Positions 19,078 through 28,078 of a stretch of DNA of 64,000 nt are shown one piece after another. A program made the translations under genes and the position numbers. This DNA comes from Flavobacteriaceae bacterium (lineage in GTDB: Bacteria; Bacteroidota; Bacteroidia; Flavobacteriales; Flavobacteriaceae), in NCBI GenBank assembly GCA_017857815.1, contig JAFMCL010000011.1:1-64000 (forward strand), written 5' to 3'. The number at the start of each line of letters is the position of its first letter. The stretch's first letter is position 1. Under the pieces are notes generated by a model. It was not told the origin of the DNA. It saw only the letters and a program-made list of their open reading frames with translations, and ran no database searches.

Positions 19078-19349
19078 TGAGTAATGACATTCTAGTTGAA
19101 GCTGTTGGCTTAGTAGGAGCCACATTCACCACCCTTGCTTTTGTGCCTCAAGTTGTTAAAATTTGGAAAAACCGAAGCTCAAACGGAGTGTCCCTTTCAA
19201 TGTATGTTTGCATGCTTGTCGGAATTATTATTTGGTTGGCCTATGGCATTTTAATCAATAGTATTGCAGTTATAACCGCCAACATACTCTCAGGGATTTT
19301 ACAAGTTGTGATTATATTCTTGACGCTTAAAAACAGAAAAAATGATTAA
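19077..19349 (+). CDS. SemiSWEET-type sugar transporter (PQ-loop/MtN3)
   Basis: 90-residue protein with three membrane helices, the three-helix half unit of SWEET sugar transporters, which works as a dimer. The PQ motif is FVPQVVKIWK (PQ at 24-25), followed by the typical SxxGVSLSMY. Its ATG shares one base with the leuS stop (TAATG), so translation is probably coupled to leuS. The sugar cannot be predicted. Confidence 0.9.
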   Translation: MSNDILVEAVGLVGATFTTLAFVPQVVKIWKNRSSNGVSLSMYVCMLVGIIIWLAYGILINSIAVITANILSGILQVVIIFLTLKNRKND

Positions 19350-19816
19350 ATCTGAATTTGTCTTTTAATCTGTTGATTTAAAGAAATAAAAGTCTCCGTT
19401 CTAGAAACACCCTCTATGGATTGAATTTTATGATTTAAAAGTCCCATTAGGTGTTCATTATCTTTACATAATATTTTAATTAACACACTCCAGTTTCCTG
19501 TGGTATAATGACATTCGATCACTTCAGGTATTTTTTCGAGTTGCTTTACTGCTTCGGTATTTCGGATGGCTTTGTCCAAATAAATCCCTATGAAAGCCAT
19601 TGTTTTAAAACCTAAAACCTTGGGGTTTAATATGATTTGTGAACCAGAGATGAGATGAGCTTGCTCTAGTTTTTTTAAACGTTGGTGAACCGCCGCTCCC
19701 GAAATACCAGCGGTTTTTGCAATTTCATTAATTGATTTTCTTGCGTCATTCATGAGCGCTCGAAGAATAATCTTATCTAAGCCATCTATTAAAATTTCTT
19801 TGTTATTTATTTTCAT
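19346..19816 (-). CDS. Lrp/AsnC family transcriptional regulator
   Basis: 156 residues with an N-terminal winged helix-turn-helix (about 13-60: LDKIILRALMNDARKSINEI, then AGISGAAVHQRLKKLE) and a C-terminal RAM ligand-binding domain carrying the VIECHYTTGNWS turn. The effector is unknown, presumably an amino acid. A 12-bp perfect inverted repeat starts 10 bp upstream of its ATG, a good autoregulatory operator. Its 3' end overlaps the SemiSWEET gene by 4 bp, tail to tail. Confidence 0.94.
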   Translation of the reverse strand: MKINNKEILIDGLDKIILRALMNDARKSINEIAKTAGISGAAVHQRLKKLEQAHLISGSQIILNPKVLGFKTMAFIGIYLDKAIRNTEAVKQLEKIPEVIECHYTTGNWSVLIKILCKDNEHLMGLLNHKIQSIEGVSRTETFISLNQQIKRQIQI

Positions 19817-19825
19817 TGTTATAAA

Positions 19826-19857
19826 TTATTAATCAAAATCCTAAATTTGATTAATAA
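19826..19857. promoter_or_regulatory. 12-bp perfect inverted repeat, probable Lrp-type operator
   Basis: TTATTAATCAAA (19826-19837) and TTTGATTAATAA (19846-19857) are exact inverse copies with an 8-bp spacer. The site lies in the divergent gap between the Lrp/AsnC gene and the DUF423 gene, and contains the plus-strand TAAATTTG -7 box. It has no T run, so it is not a terminator. Confidence 0.65.
19842..19849 (+). promoter_or_regulatory. -7 box (TAAATTTG) for the DUF423 gene
   Basis: Perfect TAnnTTTG on the plus strand, 60 bp before ATG 19910, with TTG at 19816-19818 about 23 bp upstream as a possible -33 element. It overlaps the inverted repeat, so a bound regulator could block it. Confidence 0.4.
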
Positions 19858-19909
19858 ATATAAGTGAAATCATTTTTATAATTTATATTTTTTACTTTAA
19901 ATTAGTTAA

Positions 19910-20278
19910 ATGAAAAAAATCAGAATAGCAGGAGCGGTTTTCGCTTTATTTTCAGTTGTTTTGGGAGCTTTTGCAAGTCACCTTTTAAGAACATTGTTAA
20001 CTGAAACGTCATTACACTCTTTTGAAACAGGTGCCCGATACATGATGTACCACGGTTTGGCTTTGCTGTTGGTTTCTGTAATGCAAATAGAAGACAAGAG
20101 GTGGATTTTTAGATTCTTCTTTTGGGGAACAATACTGTTTTCTTTCAGCATCTTCTTTTTGTCCCTCCAGTCCATTATGAAAGTAGACCTATCTTGGATC
20201 GGTCCAATAACACCCATAGGAGGAACATTACTTATTTTTGGTTGGTTCTTTTTACTTATTAAATCAATAAAGGATTAA
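19910..20278 (+). CDS. DUF423 family membrane protein
   Basis: 122 residues with four membrane segments. AGAVFALFSVVLGAFASHLL followed by FETGARYMMYHGLALLL is the signature of DUF423 (YgdD-like), a widespread family of unknown function. ATG 19910; the divergent neighbour is the Lrp/AsnC regulator. The downstream gene is on the opposite strand, so it stands alone. Confidence 0.9.
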   Translation: MKKIRIAGAVFALFSVVLGAFASHLLRTLLTETSLHSFETGARYMMYHGLALLLVSVMQIEDKRWIFRFFFWGTILFSFSIFFLSLQSIMKVDLSWIGPITPIGGTLLIFGWFFLLIKSIKD

Positions 20279-20289
20279 ATACCCTAAGA

Positions 20290-21033
20290 TTATTTACCAA
20301 GCCCAACAATATGTTTTTCAATGGCCATGCTCATTGAGGGGGTTTCAGGAGTGGGCGCACTTATATCGACCCTTAGGTTTGCAGCTTTTGCAGCATTGAC
20401 AGTAGCATTACCATAAGCTGCTATCATTGTGTCTTTTTGTTCAAAATCAGGAAAGTTATGCAACAGAGATTCGATTCCAGAAGGACTGAAAAACACTAAA
20501 ATATCATAATACACATCCCTTAGATCCGAGAGGTCACTTACTTTGGTTTTGTAAAGTTGTGCGCGTTGCCACTTAACTCCAATTTTATCTAGAATGTTAG
20601 GAATCTTAGGGTTGTCAACATCCGAGGTGGGAAGCATGAATTTTTCAATTTCAAACTTCTTAAAGACAGACTCCAAATCTGCTACACTTTTTTCGCCCAC
20701 ATAAATTTTCCTCTTGCGATAAACCACATATTTTTGTAGATAATAAGCGACGGCTTCTGATTGACAAAAGTATTTTGTGGAATCAGGAACTTTATAGCGC
20801 ATTTCTTCAGTCAGTCTGAAAAAATGATCAACAGCGTTTCGGCTGGTGAGGATAATATTATTAAATTCAGAAAAATTAATTTTTTGTTTTCTAACCTCCT
20901 TCGCAGACATGCCTTCAACATGAATGAAAGGACGAAAATCAATTTTTAATTTGTGTTTTTCTTTTAGACGTTTGTATGGGGATTTTTCACTCGCTGGCTC
21001 AGGTTGCGAAACCAAAATGGTTTTCACTTTCAT
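20290..21033 (-). CDS. hemD: Uroporphyrinogen-III synthase
   Basis: Cyclises hydroxymethylbilane to uroporphyrinogen III in haem synthesis. The 247 residues have the two-lobed HemD fold: INFSEFNNIILTSRNAVDHF in lobe one and DILVFFSPSGIESLLHNF in lobe two, with IAAYGNATVNAAKAANLRVD near the end. HemD sequences are poorly conserved, but the pairing with DUF4271 is typical of Bacteroidota and supports the call. ATG 21033. Confidence 0.9.
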   Translation of the reverse strand: MKVKTILVSQPEPASEKSPYKRLKEKHKLKIDFRPFIHVEGMSAKEVRKQKINFSEFNNIILTSRNAVDHFFRLTEEMRYKVPDSTKYFCQSEAVAYYLQKYVVYRKRKIYVGEKSVADLESVFKKFEIEKFMLPTSDVDNPKIPNILDKIGVKWQRAQLYKTKVSDLSDLRDVYYDILVFFSPSGIESLLHNFPDFEQKDTMIAAYGNATVNAAKAANLRVDISAPTPETPSMSMAIEKHIVGLGK

Positions 21034-21061
21034 ATGTTTAAATTTAATTACCTCTCTTGGC

Positions 21062-21718
21062 CTAATACAATATTAAATAGAGCCAAAGCCAGGGCGCTAT
21101 TTTGAATCCACAAAGATATAAAATTATATAAAACAGATGCGTAGGTTGTTTACTTGTTATTTCAATATAAATTGTTATGTGATATATGAAAGAAGAGGCA
21201 AAGACAATTAGGAGACTTATTAAAAGAAAGTTATGATTGTCAGGAAAAGTGAAGTGATAAAGTAACAAAAAGCAACTGCCCATTATGCCAATTAACCCCT
21301 TAATTGTCAGACTTTTAAAGTATACTTGATCAAATGTGTTTTTTAGTCCTATGGGGTTTAAAATCATTTTCAGTACAAAGAATCGAATAGTTACTAAACT
21401 GAATAAGAAAATTAAAATTTCATAAAATTTAATTCTCCCTAAAAAAGAAATTAATATTTTTTGATAGAAAAAATGAGCATAAAGTGCGTAGGCAAGTAAT
21501 GAGATGAAAAATAAAATCAAATTGAACTGATGTAAATGACTTAAATATTTGTCTTTTCCATAAATATTTAGATAATTATTCAAATTCCTTATATCCACAA
21601 ATAATCTAAATTGTGAATAATGCCGCTGAGACAAAAAAGCTAACAGCGCAAAAATTATAAATAAAATAAAAGTAATCCAGTCTCCTGAGGCTTGTAATCG
21701 ATCAGTCCATTCAAACAT
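21062..21718 (-). CDS. DUF4271 family membrane protein
   Basis: 218 residues with six or so hydrophobic segments and a short N-terminal soluble stretch (MFEWTDRLQASGDWITF). Length, sequence character and position upstream of hemD match DUF4271, a Bacteroidota-restricted family of unknown function. It ends 28 bp before hemD on the same strand, so the two are probably one transcript. Confidence 0.85.
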   Translation of the reverse strand: MFEWTDRLQASGDWITFILFIIFALLAFLSQRHYSQFRLFVDIRNLNNYLNIYGKDKYLSHLHQFNLILFFISLLAYALYAHFFYQKILISFLGRIKFYEILIFLFSLVTIRFFVLKMILNPIGLKNTFDQVYFKSLTIKGLIGIMGSCFLLLYHFTFPDNHNFLLISLLIVFASSFIYHITIYIEITSKQPTHLFYIILYLCGFKIAPWLWLYLILY

Positions 21719-21791
21719 GAAATAAAATTAAGGAAGTATTCTTATTTATTTAATTTATTTCATGTGTTTTAGTAAATTTACATTGAAATTT

Positions 21792-22529
21792 ATGAAAAAA
21801 GCACTTGTCATTATCCCCACTTATAACGAGGTTGAAAACGTAAAATTGGTGCTTAAAAAAACCTTTTCTTTAAAGCGCTTTGATGTATTGATCGTTGATG
21901 ATTCTTCTCCCGATGGAACGGCAGTCGCTGTGAACCAGCTCCTGCCAAAATATCCCCAAAAGTTGTTTTTAGAAGTTAGAAAGGATAAAGAAGGACTTGG
22001 TAAAGCCTATATTCATGGTTTTAAATGGGCTTTAAAAAACAATTATGAATACATTTTCGAGATGGACGCTGATTTATCTCATGACCCTAACGCATTGATT
22101 CCCATGCTTGAGTCATTGGAAAGTGACGTTGATTTTATAGTGGGCTCTAGATATGTTGATGGGATTAATGTTGTGAACTGGCCTTTGAGTAGGATATTAC
22201 TATCTTATTTTGCCTCAATTTATGTACGTTTGATCACTTTTATGCCGATAAAAGATCCCACAGCTGGTTACGTAGGTTACCGACAAAAAGTATTAGAGGA
22301 GCTAAACCTCGATGAAATTCAATTCGTAGGTTATGCTTTTCAAATAGAAATGAAGTATAAAGCTTGGAGAAAAAGATTCAGTTTTAAGGAATACCCTATT
22401 GTTTTTACTGATCGGAAAAAGGGAATCTCTAAAATGAATGGAAATATAATTTGGGAAGCGCTCTATGGCGTCTTAGATTTGCGAATAAAAGATTTTTTTA
22501 AAAAACAGAATGGAAATAGTACTGATTAA
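21792..22529 (+). CDS. Polyprenol-phosphate sugar transferase (DPM1-like GT2)
   Basis: GT-A fold glycosyltransferase moving a sugar (typically mannose) from a nucleotide sugar to a polyprenyl phosphate at the cytoplasmic membrane. I prefer ATG 21792 (245 residues, MKKALVIIPTYNE) over the in-frame ATG 21762. Signatures: IPTYNEVENV, VDDSSPDGTA, FEMDADLSHDP (metal-binding acidic motif) and DFIVGSRYVDG. No C-terminal membrane domain is present. Its end overlaps pyrC by 20 bp. Confidence 0.92.
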   Translation: MKKALVIIPTYNEVENVKLVLKKTFSLKRFDVLIVDDSSPDGTAVAVNQLLPKYPQKLFLEVRKDKEGLGKAYIHGFKWALKNNYEYIFEMDADLSHDPNALIPMLESLESDVDFIVGSRYVDGINVVNWPLSRILLSYFASIYVRLITFMPIKDPTAGYVGYRQKVLEELNLDEIQFVGYAFQIEMKYKAWRKRFSFKEYPIVFTDRKKGISKMNGNIIWEALYGVLDLRIKDFFKKQNGNSTD

Positions 22530-23850
22530 GAATGCAATGCTGGTCAATGAGGGAGAAATCGTTCAGAAAGACCTTTTGATTCATGGTGAGCTGATCCATA
22601 AAATAGCTGATTTTATTGATCCAAAATTGGCGGACAACGTCATTGATGCCAGAGGATTACATTTGATGCCTGGCTGGATTGACGACCAAGTGCATTTTCG
22701 TGAGCCAGGCTTGACTCACAAGGCAACGATAGCCTCAGAATCTAGGGCGGCAGTTGCTGGAGGAATTACTTCCTTTTTCGAAATGCCAAACACCAATCCT
22801 CAAACGACTTCAAGCGAAGCGCTAGCGGAAAAGTTTGAAATTGCTTCAAAAAATTCAATTGCGAATTATTCTTTTCTTTTTGGAGGTACGAATGATAATC
22901 TGAAAGATATCATATCGATTGATAAAAGTAAAATACCTGGATTTAAATTGTTCTTAGGCTCATCAACGGGAAACATGTTGGTCGACGATCCAGAAGTTTT
23001 ACGTGAGATTTTTTCTAATATCGATTTACCCATTGCAGTGCATTGCGAAGATGAAGTGACTATTAAGGAAAACCTAAGTCGTTTTATTGCCGAATATGGA
23101 GACGACATTCCAATCGGAAAGCACCCTGAAATAAGAAGCGAAAAAGCTTGTTATTTATCTTCTTCAAGAGCAATAGAACTTGCCAAAGAAACTGGCGCTC
23201 GTCTTCATGTTTTTCATTTATCGACTGCCATAGAAACAGAATTGTTTGAAAATGATATTCCCCTGAAAGAGAAGAAAATAACGGCTGAGGTTTGTGTTCA
23301 CCACCTTTGGTTTTCAGAAGAAGATTATGAAGAAAAAGGGACTTTAATTAAATGGAATCCTGCCATTAAGAAGAAAACAGATCGCGAGGCGCTATGGAAA
23401 GCCTTGAACGATGATCGTATTGATGTTTTGGCTACGGATCATGCTCCTCACACTTTAGAAGAAAAACAGCAAGTTTATACCAAAGCCCCATCTGGAGGTC
23501 CGCTGGTACAACATGCACTACCAGCAATGCTTACGGCAGTTAAGCATGGCAAAATAAAATTTGAGAAATTTGTCCAAAAAGCCTGTCACAATCCCGCAAT
23601 TTTATTTAATATTGAAAAGCGTGGTTTTTTAAAAGAAGGTTATTTTGCAGACTTAGTTTTGGTTGATTTAGAGAAAATAAATACGGTGATCAAAAGTGAT
23701 TTACTTTACCAGTGTCAATGGTCGCCTTTTGAAGGGACAACTTTTGAAGCTTCCGTAGAAAAAACTTTTGTGAACGGAAATATGGTTTACGATCAAGGGA
23801 AAATCATTGAAAATGGCTTAGGTAAAAGACTTACCTTTCATAATAGTTGA
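22510..23850 (+). CDS. pyrC: Dihydroorotase
   Basis: Zinc amidohydrolase closing carbamoyl-aspartate to dihydroorotate in pyrimidine synthesis. The 446 residues have the metal-binding DDQVHFREPGLTHK, PIAVHCEDE and ATDHAPHTLEEK (catalytic Asp and His), which place it with true dihydroorotases rather than catalytically dead subunits. ATG 22510 lies inside the preceding glycosyltransferase gene, suggesting translational coupling. Confidence 0.94.
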   Translation: MEIVLIKNAMLVNEGEIVQKDLLIHGELIHKIADFIDPKLADNVIDARGLHLMPGWIDDQVHFREPGLTHKATIASESRAAVAGGITSFFEMPNTNPQTTSSEALAEKFEIASKNSIANYSFLFGGTNDNLKDIISIDKSKIPGFKLFLGSSTGNMLVDDPEVLREIFSNIDLPIAVHCEDEVTIKENLSRFIAEYGDDIPIGKHPEIRSEKACYLSSSRAIELAKETGARLHVFHLSTAIETELFENDIPLKEKKITAEVCVHHLWFSEEDYEEKGTLIKWNPAIKKKTDREALWKALNDDRIDVLATDHAPHTLEEKQQVYTKAPSGGPLVQHALPAMLTAVKHGKIKFEKFVQKACHNPAILFNIEKRGFLKEGYFADLVLVDLEKINTVIKSDLLYQCQWSPFEGTTFEASVEKTFVNGNMVYDQGKIIENGLGKRLTFHNS

Positions 23851-23857
23851 TTTTATA

Positions 23858-24214
23858 ATGAAAAACACATTATTTTTTGCTATAATAGTATTATTATATT
23901 TTTCCTGCACACAGCAAGACAAAGTTAAACCGCCAGAGGATTTGATTCCGCCAGATTTGATGGAAGAGGTGCTTTTAGACATGCACTTGCTTAAGTCTAT
24001 GAGAAGCAGTGGGTATGCTTTAAAAGGATATAATAGCATGTTGGGCGATGGTTATTTTCTTGAAAAATATTGTATCGACAGTATGCAACTCGTGAATAGT
24101 AAAAACTATTACGCACAAAGTCCCAAGGAATATCTATTGATTTACAAAAAAATTGAAAAAAGGCTATTGGCTTTAAAAGACAGTGTTGCAGAATTAGATA
24201 TTATAACTAAATAA
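23858..24214 (+). CDS. DUF4296 lipoprotein
   Basis: 118 residues. A lipoprotein signal peptide with lipobox LYFSC puts the lipidated cysteine near residue 17, followed by PPEDLIPPDLMEEVLLDMHLL, which is characteristic of DUF4296, a Bacteroidota family of unknown function. The mature part is mainly helical. It follows pyrC by 7 bp, a usual pairing in flavobacteria, and converges on the epimerase gene. Confidence 0.85.
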   Translation: MKNTLFFAIIVLLYFSCTQQDKVKPPEDLIPPDLMEEVLLDMHLLKSMRSSGYALKGYNSMLGDGYFLEKYCIDSMQLVNSKNYYAQSPKEYLLIYKKIEKRLLALKDSVAELDIITK

Positions 24215-24227
24215 CAGATCTGATTAA

Positions 24228-25193
24228 TTATAAAACCTCTTCAATTGGAGTGTAGGCAAAATCAAGTTTAGTCTTAATTTTATCTCCTTTAATGTTCTTT
24301 TGCTCATACATGTCTTTTATTAAAGCCCGAGTTAGTTTTCTTTTTCTGAAAAAAATCAATTCTAAAAAGTGCTCTACAATCCATATGAAATAGAATGTGA
24401 ATTTTGGAATTAAATAAACCGTTTCATTTTTTTTATTTTTTCTAAGTAGGAATTGATAAAGGGATTTATTGGTCCAATTTTCCGCAACCAAAATAAAGCG
24501 CTCTCCGTTAATATCAGATTCCATCAATTGAGACATGACAGAAATAACGTCTGAAACGTGAACATATCCTGAGTTTCCGGGGGTGTAAAACCTAAATCCT
24601 TTTCTTATTTTATTTAAAATAAAATTAGCAGGACTACCTTTCCCTAAAATCACACCAGGATTGACAATGCAAAACTCAAGTCCTTCTTGACCAGCACGCC
24701 AAACCTCTGTTTCAGCACCATATTTTGAATAGGCATAAGGCGTTTTTTCAGCATTATTAATCCAAGGCGTTTCTTCGTCCACATCAGCGCTGGTTTCTTC
24801 CTTTCCTAATGCGGCAATCGAACTTACGTAGATCAATTTTTTTACTTTATGGGACAGACAAAGATTCACGATGTAGGAAGTTCCTTGTTCATTTATTTCG
24901 ATTAACTTTTTTATTTTGCTGTGAGAAAATGAAATCAATGCTGCACAATGATAAACTTTAATAATTCCTTGAAATGCTTCCTCAAGGCTAGGGAAGTCTG
25001 TTAAATCGCCTTTTCGCCAAACGATTTTTTCGAATTGAGATTTTCCGTCCGAGAACTTTGATTCAAAAATGGATTGAATTGAGTTTTTCTTGGTGTCACT
25101 TCTGTAGAGTGCTACTGGATATATGTTTTTCTCTGCCAAATGACATAACAAATTCGATCCTATAAAACCTGTGGCTCCTGTGACTAATATCAT
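24228..25193 (-). CDS. NAD-dependent epimerase/dehydratase family protein
   Basis: Extended short-chain dehydrogenase, 321 residues. The Rossmann loop is TGATGFIGSNLL (5-16), the active-site tyrosine and lysine are in TPYAYSKYGAE, and the serine region is YVSSIAALG. Full-length members act on nucleotide sugars, flavonoid-like or steroid substrates; I cannot assign this one. It stands alone between the convergent DUF4296 gene and divergent tyrS. Confidence 0.88.
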   Translation of the reverse strand: MILVTGATGFIGSNLLCHLAEKNIYPVALYRSDTKKNSIQSIFESKFSDGKSQFEKIVWRKGDLTDFPSLEEAFQGIIKVYHCAALISFSHSKIKKLIEINEQGTSYIVNLCLSHKVKKLIYVSSIAALGKEETSADVDEETPWINNAEKTPYAYSKYGAETEVWRAGQEGLEFCIVNPGVILGKGSPANFILNKIRKGFRFYTPGNSGYVHVSDVISVMSQLMESDINGERFILVAENWTNKSLYQFLLRKNKKNETVYLIPKFTFYFIWIVEHFLELIFFRKRKLTRALIKDMYEQKNIKGDKIKTKLDFAYTPIEEVL

Positions 25194-25225
25194 TGATTAA
25201 AACTACTGCTTTTTGAAGAATAATT

Positions 25226-25254
25226 TTTTGTTTTACGCTATAAATCTATCTTTG
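25226..25254 (+). promoter_or_regulatory. Bacteroidota promoter of tyrS
   Basis: TTTTG (25226-25230) as -33 and TATCTTTG (25247-25254) as a perfect TAnnTTTG -7 box, separated by 16 bp. The tyrS ATG follows 17 bp later, leaving a leader of roughly a dozen bases. Confidence 0.7.
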
Positions 25255-25271
25255 TAAAACAAAATAAAAAA

Positions 25272-26567
25272 ATGTCTAAAAACTTTGTTGAGGAACTGCG
25301 CTGGAGAGGAATGTTGCATGATATTATGCCAGAAACTGAGGCCCACCTATTGGCCAATTCAAGCTCTGGTTATATTGGTTTTGATCCCACAGCAGACTCC
25401 TTGCACATTGGGAGTTTGGTTCAGATTATGATACTGATTCATTTTCAGAAGGCGGGACACCGGCCCATCGCACTTTTGGGAGGAGCCACTGGAATGATTG
25501 GTGATCCTTCTGGGAAATCAGATGAAAGAAACCTTTTGGATTTCGAAGCACTTGATAGAAATGTTTCTGGAATCAAGCAACAACTAGAAAAATTTCTTGA
25601 CTTTAATAAAACGAATCCTGCAGCAGCTCAGTTAGTGAATAATTACGATTGGATGAAAAATTATTCATTGATTGATTTTTCAAGAGATATTGGTAAGCAT
25701 CTGACCGTCAACTATATGATGGCGAAAGACTCCGTTAAAAAACGTTTGGGAAGTGATTCTAAGGTTGGGATGTCTTTTACTGAATTTACCTATCAGCTCC
25801 TCCAAGGCTATGATTTTTTACACCTATATCAAAATATGGATTGTAAAATTCAGATGGGAGGTAGCGATCAGTGGGGAAACATAACCACGGGAACAGAATT
25901 GATTCGGCGCAAGGCTTCTGGAAAAGCCTACGCCATCACCTGTCCTTTAATTACAAAATCAGACGGAACCAAGTTTGGCAAGTCAGAAGGAGGAAATATT
26001 TGGTTGGATAAAAGCAGAACTTCCCCTTATAAATTTTATCAGTACTGGTTAAATGCCTCAGATGAAGATGCTGAGAAATATATTAAAATTTTTACGCTAC
26101 TGACACAAGAAGAAATAGTATCATTGACGAGTGAACATAAAGAAACTCCACACCTAAGGCTTTTGCAAAACAAAATTGCCGAGGAGGTAACGCAAATGGT
26201 ACATTCTAAAGAAGATTTAGAAAAAGCAAAGCAAGCCAGTAAGATATTGTTTGGGAGATCGACAGCAGAAGACCTTATTCAGCTTGATGAAGACACTTTT
26301 CTGGAAGTTTTTGAAGGCGTGCCTCAAGCAGAAATTTCAAAAAGTCAATTTGAGAGTGGAATTGAAATGATTAATCTTTTGGCTTCTGAAACAGGGTTTT
26401 TAAAATCAAACGGTGAGGCAAGAAGAGCTTTGGCTGAAAACTCGATTGCGGTGAATAAAAACAAGGTTGACGAAAACTATGCCATTGCAGAAAATGACCT
26501 GATTGATAAAAAATATATTTTATTACAAAGAGGAAAGAAAAATTATTTTGTCTTAAAAGTGGTTTAA
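25272..26567 (+). CDS. tyrS: Tyrosyl-tRNA synthetase
   Basis: Class Ic synthetase charging tRNA-Tyr. 431 residues with the HIGH-type [11 protein letters not shown] (about 39-49), [30 protein letters not shown] and the KMSKS-type KFGKSEGG, plus a C-terminal S4-like RNA-binding domain ([19 protein letters not shown], truncated here). Its stop abuts the stop of the convergent LuxE-like gene with no gap and no terminator. Confidence 0.97.
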   Translation: MSKNFVEELRWRGMLHDIMPETEAHLLANSSSGYIGFDPTADSLHIGSLVQIMILIHFQKAGHRPIALLGGATGMIGDPSGKSDERNLLDFEALDRNVSGIKQQLEKFLDFNKTNPAAAQLVNNYDWMKNYSLIDFSRDIGKHLTVNYMMAKDSVKKRLGSDSKVGMSFTEFTYQLLQGYDFLHLYQNMDCKIQMGGSDQWGNITTGTELIRRKASGKAYAITCPLITKSDGTKFGKSEGGNIWLDKSRTSPYKFYQYWLNASDEDAEKYIKIFTLLTQEEIVSLTSEHKETPHLRLLQNKIAEEVTQMVHSKEDLEKAKQASKILFGRSTAEDLIQLDEDTFLEVFEGVPQAEISKSQFESGIEMINLLASETGFLKSNGEARRALAENSIAVNKNKVDENYAIAENDLIDKKYILLQRGKKNYFVLKVV

Positions 26568-27554
26568 CTAAAAAACCATCAAATTACAACCTCTAACTTC
26601 CGAGTGATCAAAACGGCCCAATACTTCAAAAGTTCCATCCGAATAAGTTTTTCCTAAATCCTGAGTGGCAATAAAGGAACACGAATCGCGATTGGCTAAA
26701 TCTATTATGTTTAATCCTCCTGTTTTTTCAAATCCAATATTTTGAAATGGATCTTCGCTTTCTCTTGTGGAAACACGCATCCAGGGAGGACAAATAAACC
26801 GACCATTACCTTTCGAATAGGCCTGAGAAAGAAGTTCGGTCATTCCGTATTCTGAATGTATTTTTTCAACACCAAAACCTTCAGAGAGTTTTTGATGCAA
26901 TTCACTTCTTGTGAGTTCTTTTCTTCGGCCTTTCATTCCCCCAGTTTCCATCACAATCGTGTTTTTTAAATCAAACTTGTGTTTTTCAATTAAGTCAAGT
27001 AGGGCAAAAGAAACGCCGATTAATAATGTTTTTTGACCTCGCTCTTCAAGATCGAGTATCTTTTCCTTTAAATGATCCCATTCGTTTAGATAAAATCCAC
27101 TTTCGGATTTATTACTCTTGGAGATTAAATCAGAAACCATATAAGTTAATGAAGAGCCTTCGCGGTCTGCATAAGAGGGGAGTAGTGCCAAAACAACACT
27201 TTCTTCAATTGAACCGTAAAATCTTTCAAAACAGTTTCTGAAACTTAATTGATAATCATTTAAATCTCGAATAAAATGTTTTGAGGCGATCGAAGAAGTG
27301 GTGGTGCTTGAGCTAAATTCTTTTATAATGTCTTCTTTGAAGGAAATAACTGACATTGATTTAAAAAAGGAAATGGGTAAAAAAGGAATATTCTCTGAGT
27401 GCATGATGTCAGAAGCAGAACGATTGATTAAGTCACAGTAGGAACGGTAAACGGAATTGTTATTATATTGAAAGTTGAACGTATCAAGCGCTAATCGTTC
27501 AAACGATTCTTCGGATTTAATTTCCCAAAAGGGGATGAGGTCGGTAGAATTCAT
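26568..27554 (-). CDS. LuxE-like acyl-protein synthetase family protein
   Basis: 328-residue member of the LuxE/adenylating superfamily. Features matching the family are the N-terminal FQYNNNSVYRSYCDLI, IPFLPISFFKS, ALLPSYADREGSSLTYM and EYGMTELLSQAYS, the last resembling the acyl-adenylate-forming YGxTE motif. LuxE activates fatty acids for the luciferase aldehyde cycle, but no luxC or luxAB is present, so the substrate here is open. Flavobacterial genomes commonly carry such orphan copies. Confidence 0.82.
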   Translation of the reverse strand: MNSTDLIPFWEIKSEESFERLALDTFNFQYNNNSVYRSYCDLINRSASDIMHSENIPFLPISFFKSMSVISFKEDIIKEFSSSTTTSSIASKHFIRDLNDYQLSFRNCFERFYGSIEESVVLALLPSYADREGSSLTYMVSDLISKSNKSESGFYLNEWDHLKEKILDLEERGQKTLLIGVSFALLDLIEKHKFDLKNTIVMETGGMKGRRKELTRSELHQKLSEGFGVEKIHSEYGMTELLSQAYSKGNGRFICPPWMRVSTRESEDPFQNIGFEKTGGLNIIDLANRDSCSFIATQDLGKTYSDGTFEVLGRFDHSEVRGCNLMVF

Positions 27555-27583
27555 TAAAACTCAAGTGCTAAAGACATGAAAAA

Positions 27584-27937
27584 TCAGGGAATCAACAGTC
27601 TTTTTAAACCCATGTGATTACCTTGAATAAGCTTAACAAGATAGATTCCAGTTTTGAGGTTTTGAAGAATAATACGGTTTTCCAGGGTTTCTTTTTCAAA
27701 CACCGCTTCACCCAAAACATTAAATATTATTATATTTTTCACTTCAGAACGTCGAGAGTCTATGTTTAAGTATACACCGGTCATTGGGTTGGGGTAAATC
27801 TTAAAGTCTAATTCCTGAATGGTCTCTTCGGCAGCTAAACTTTCATTTGTTGCATCTCTTCCAAAGGCTTCGTTATGGCGTTGTGCTGAAGCAAAAACGC
27901 TGAACAATAAAAAAATAAAAAACACAGAAAAACGCAT
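27584..27937 (-). CDS. Minimal T9SS cargo protein (signal peptide plus type A sorting domain)
   Basis: 117 residues with a signal peptide (to about residue 18, FASAQR), a short linker of about 25 residues, then a complete type A T9SS C-terminal sorting domain starting at IYPNPMTG and ending with GIYLVKLIQG and LKRLLIP. Almost nothing is left for a passenger. It is intact, not a visible remnant. It precedes the LuxE-like gene by 29 bp on the same strand and diverges from the response regulator gene. Confidence 0.85.
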   Translation of the reverse strand: MRFSVFFIFLLFSVFASAQRHNEAFGRDATNESLAAEETIQELDFKIYPNPMTGVYLNIDSRRSEVKNIIIFNVLGEAVFEKETLENRIILQNLKTGIYLVKLIQGNHMGLKRLLIP

Positions 27938-28078
27938 AACTGTAAATATCGTATTGTTCTATACCTTGTAAAGGTAGTAAATATTAAAGGGATTGGGTAA
28001 AATGTATTGCATATAATAATTATTTATTAACGTTAAGCACCATTTAAATTTATATTTTAGTAAACTATAATAAAGTAA

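Noticed and set aside
19826-19857. The inverted repeat as a terminator
   Set aside because: No T run follows on either strand and it sits between divergent starts.
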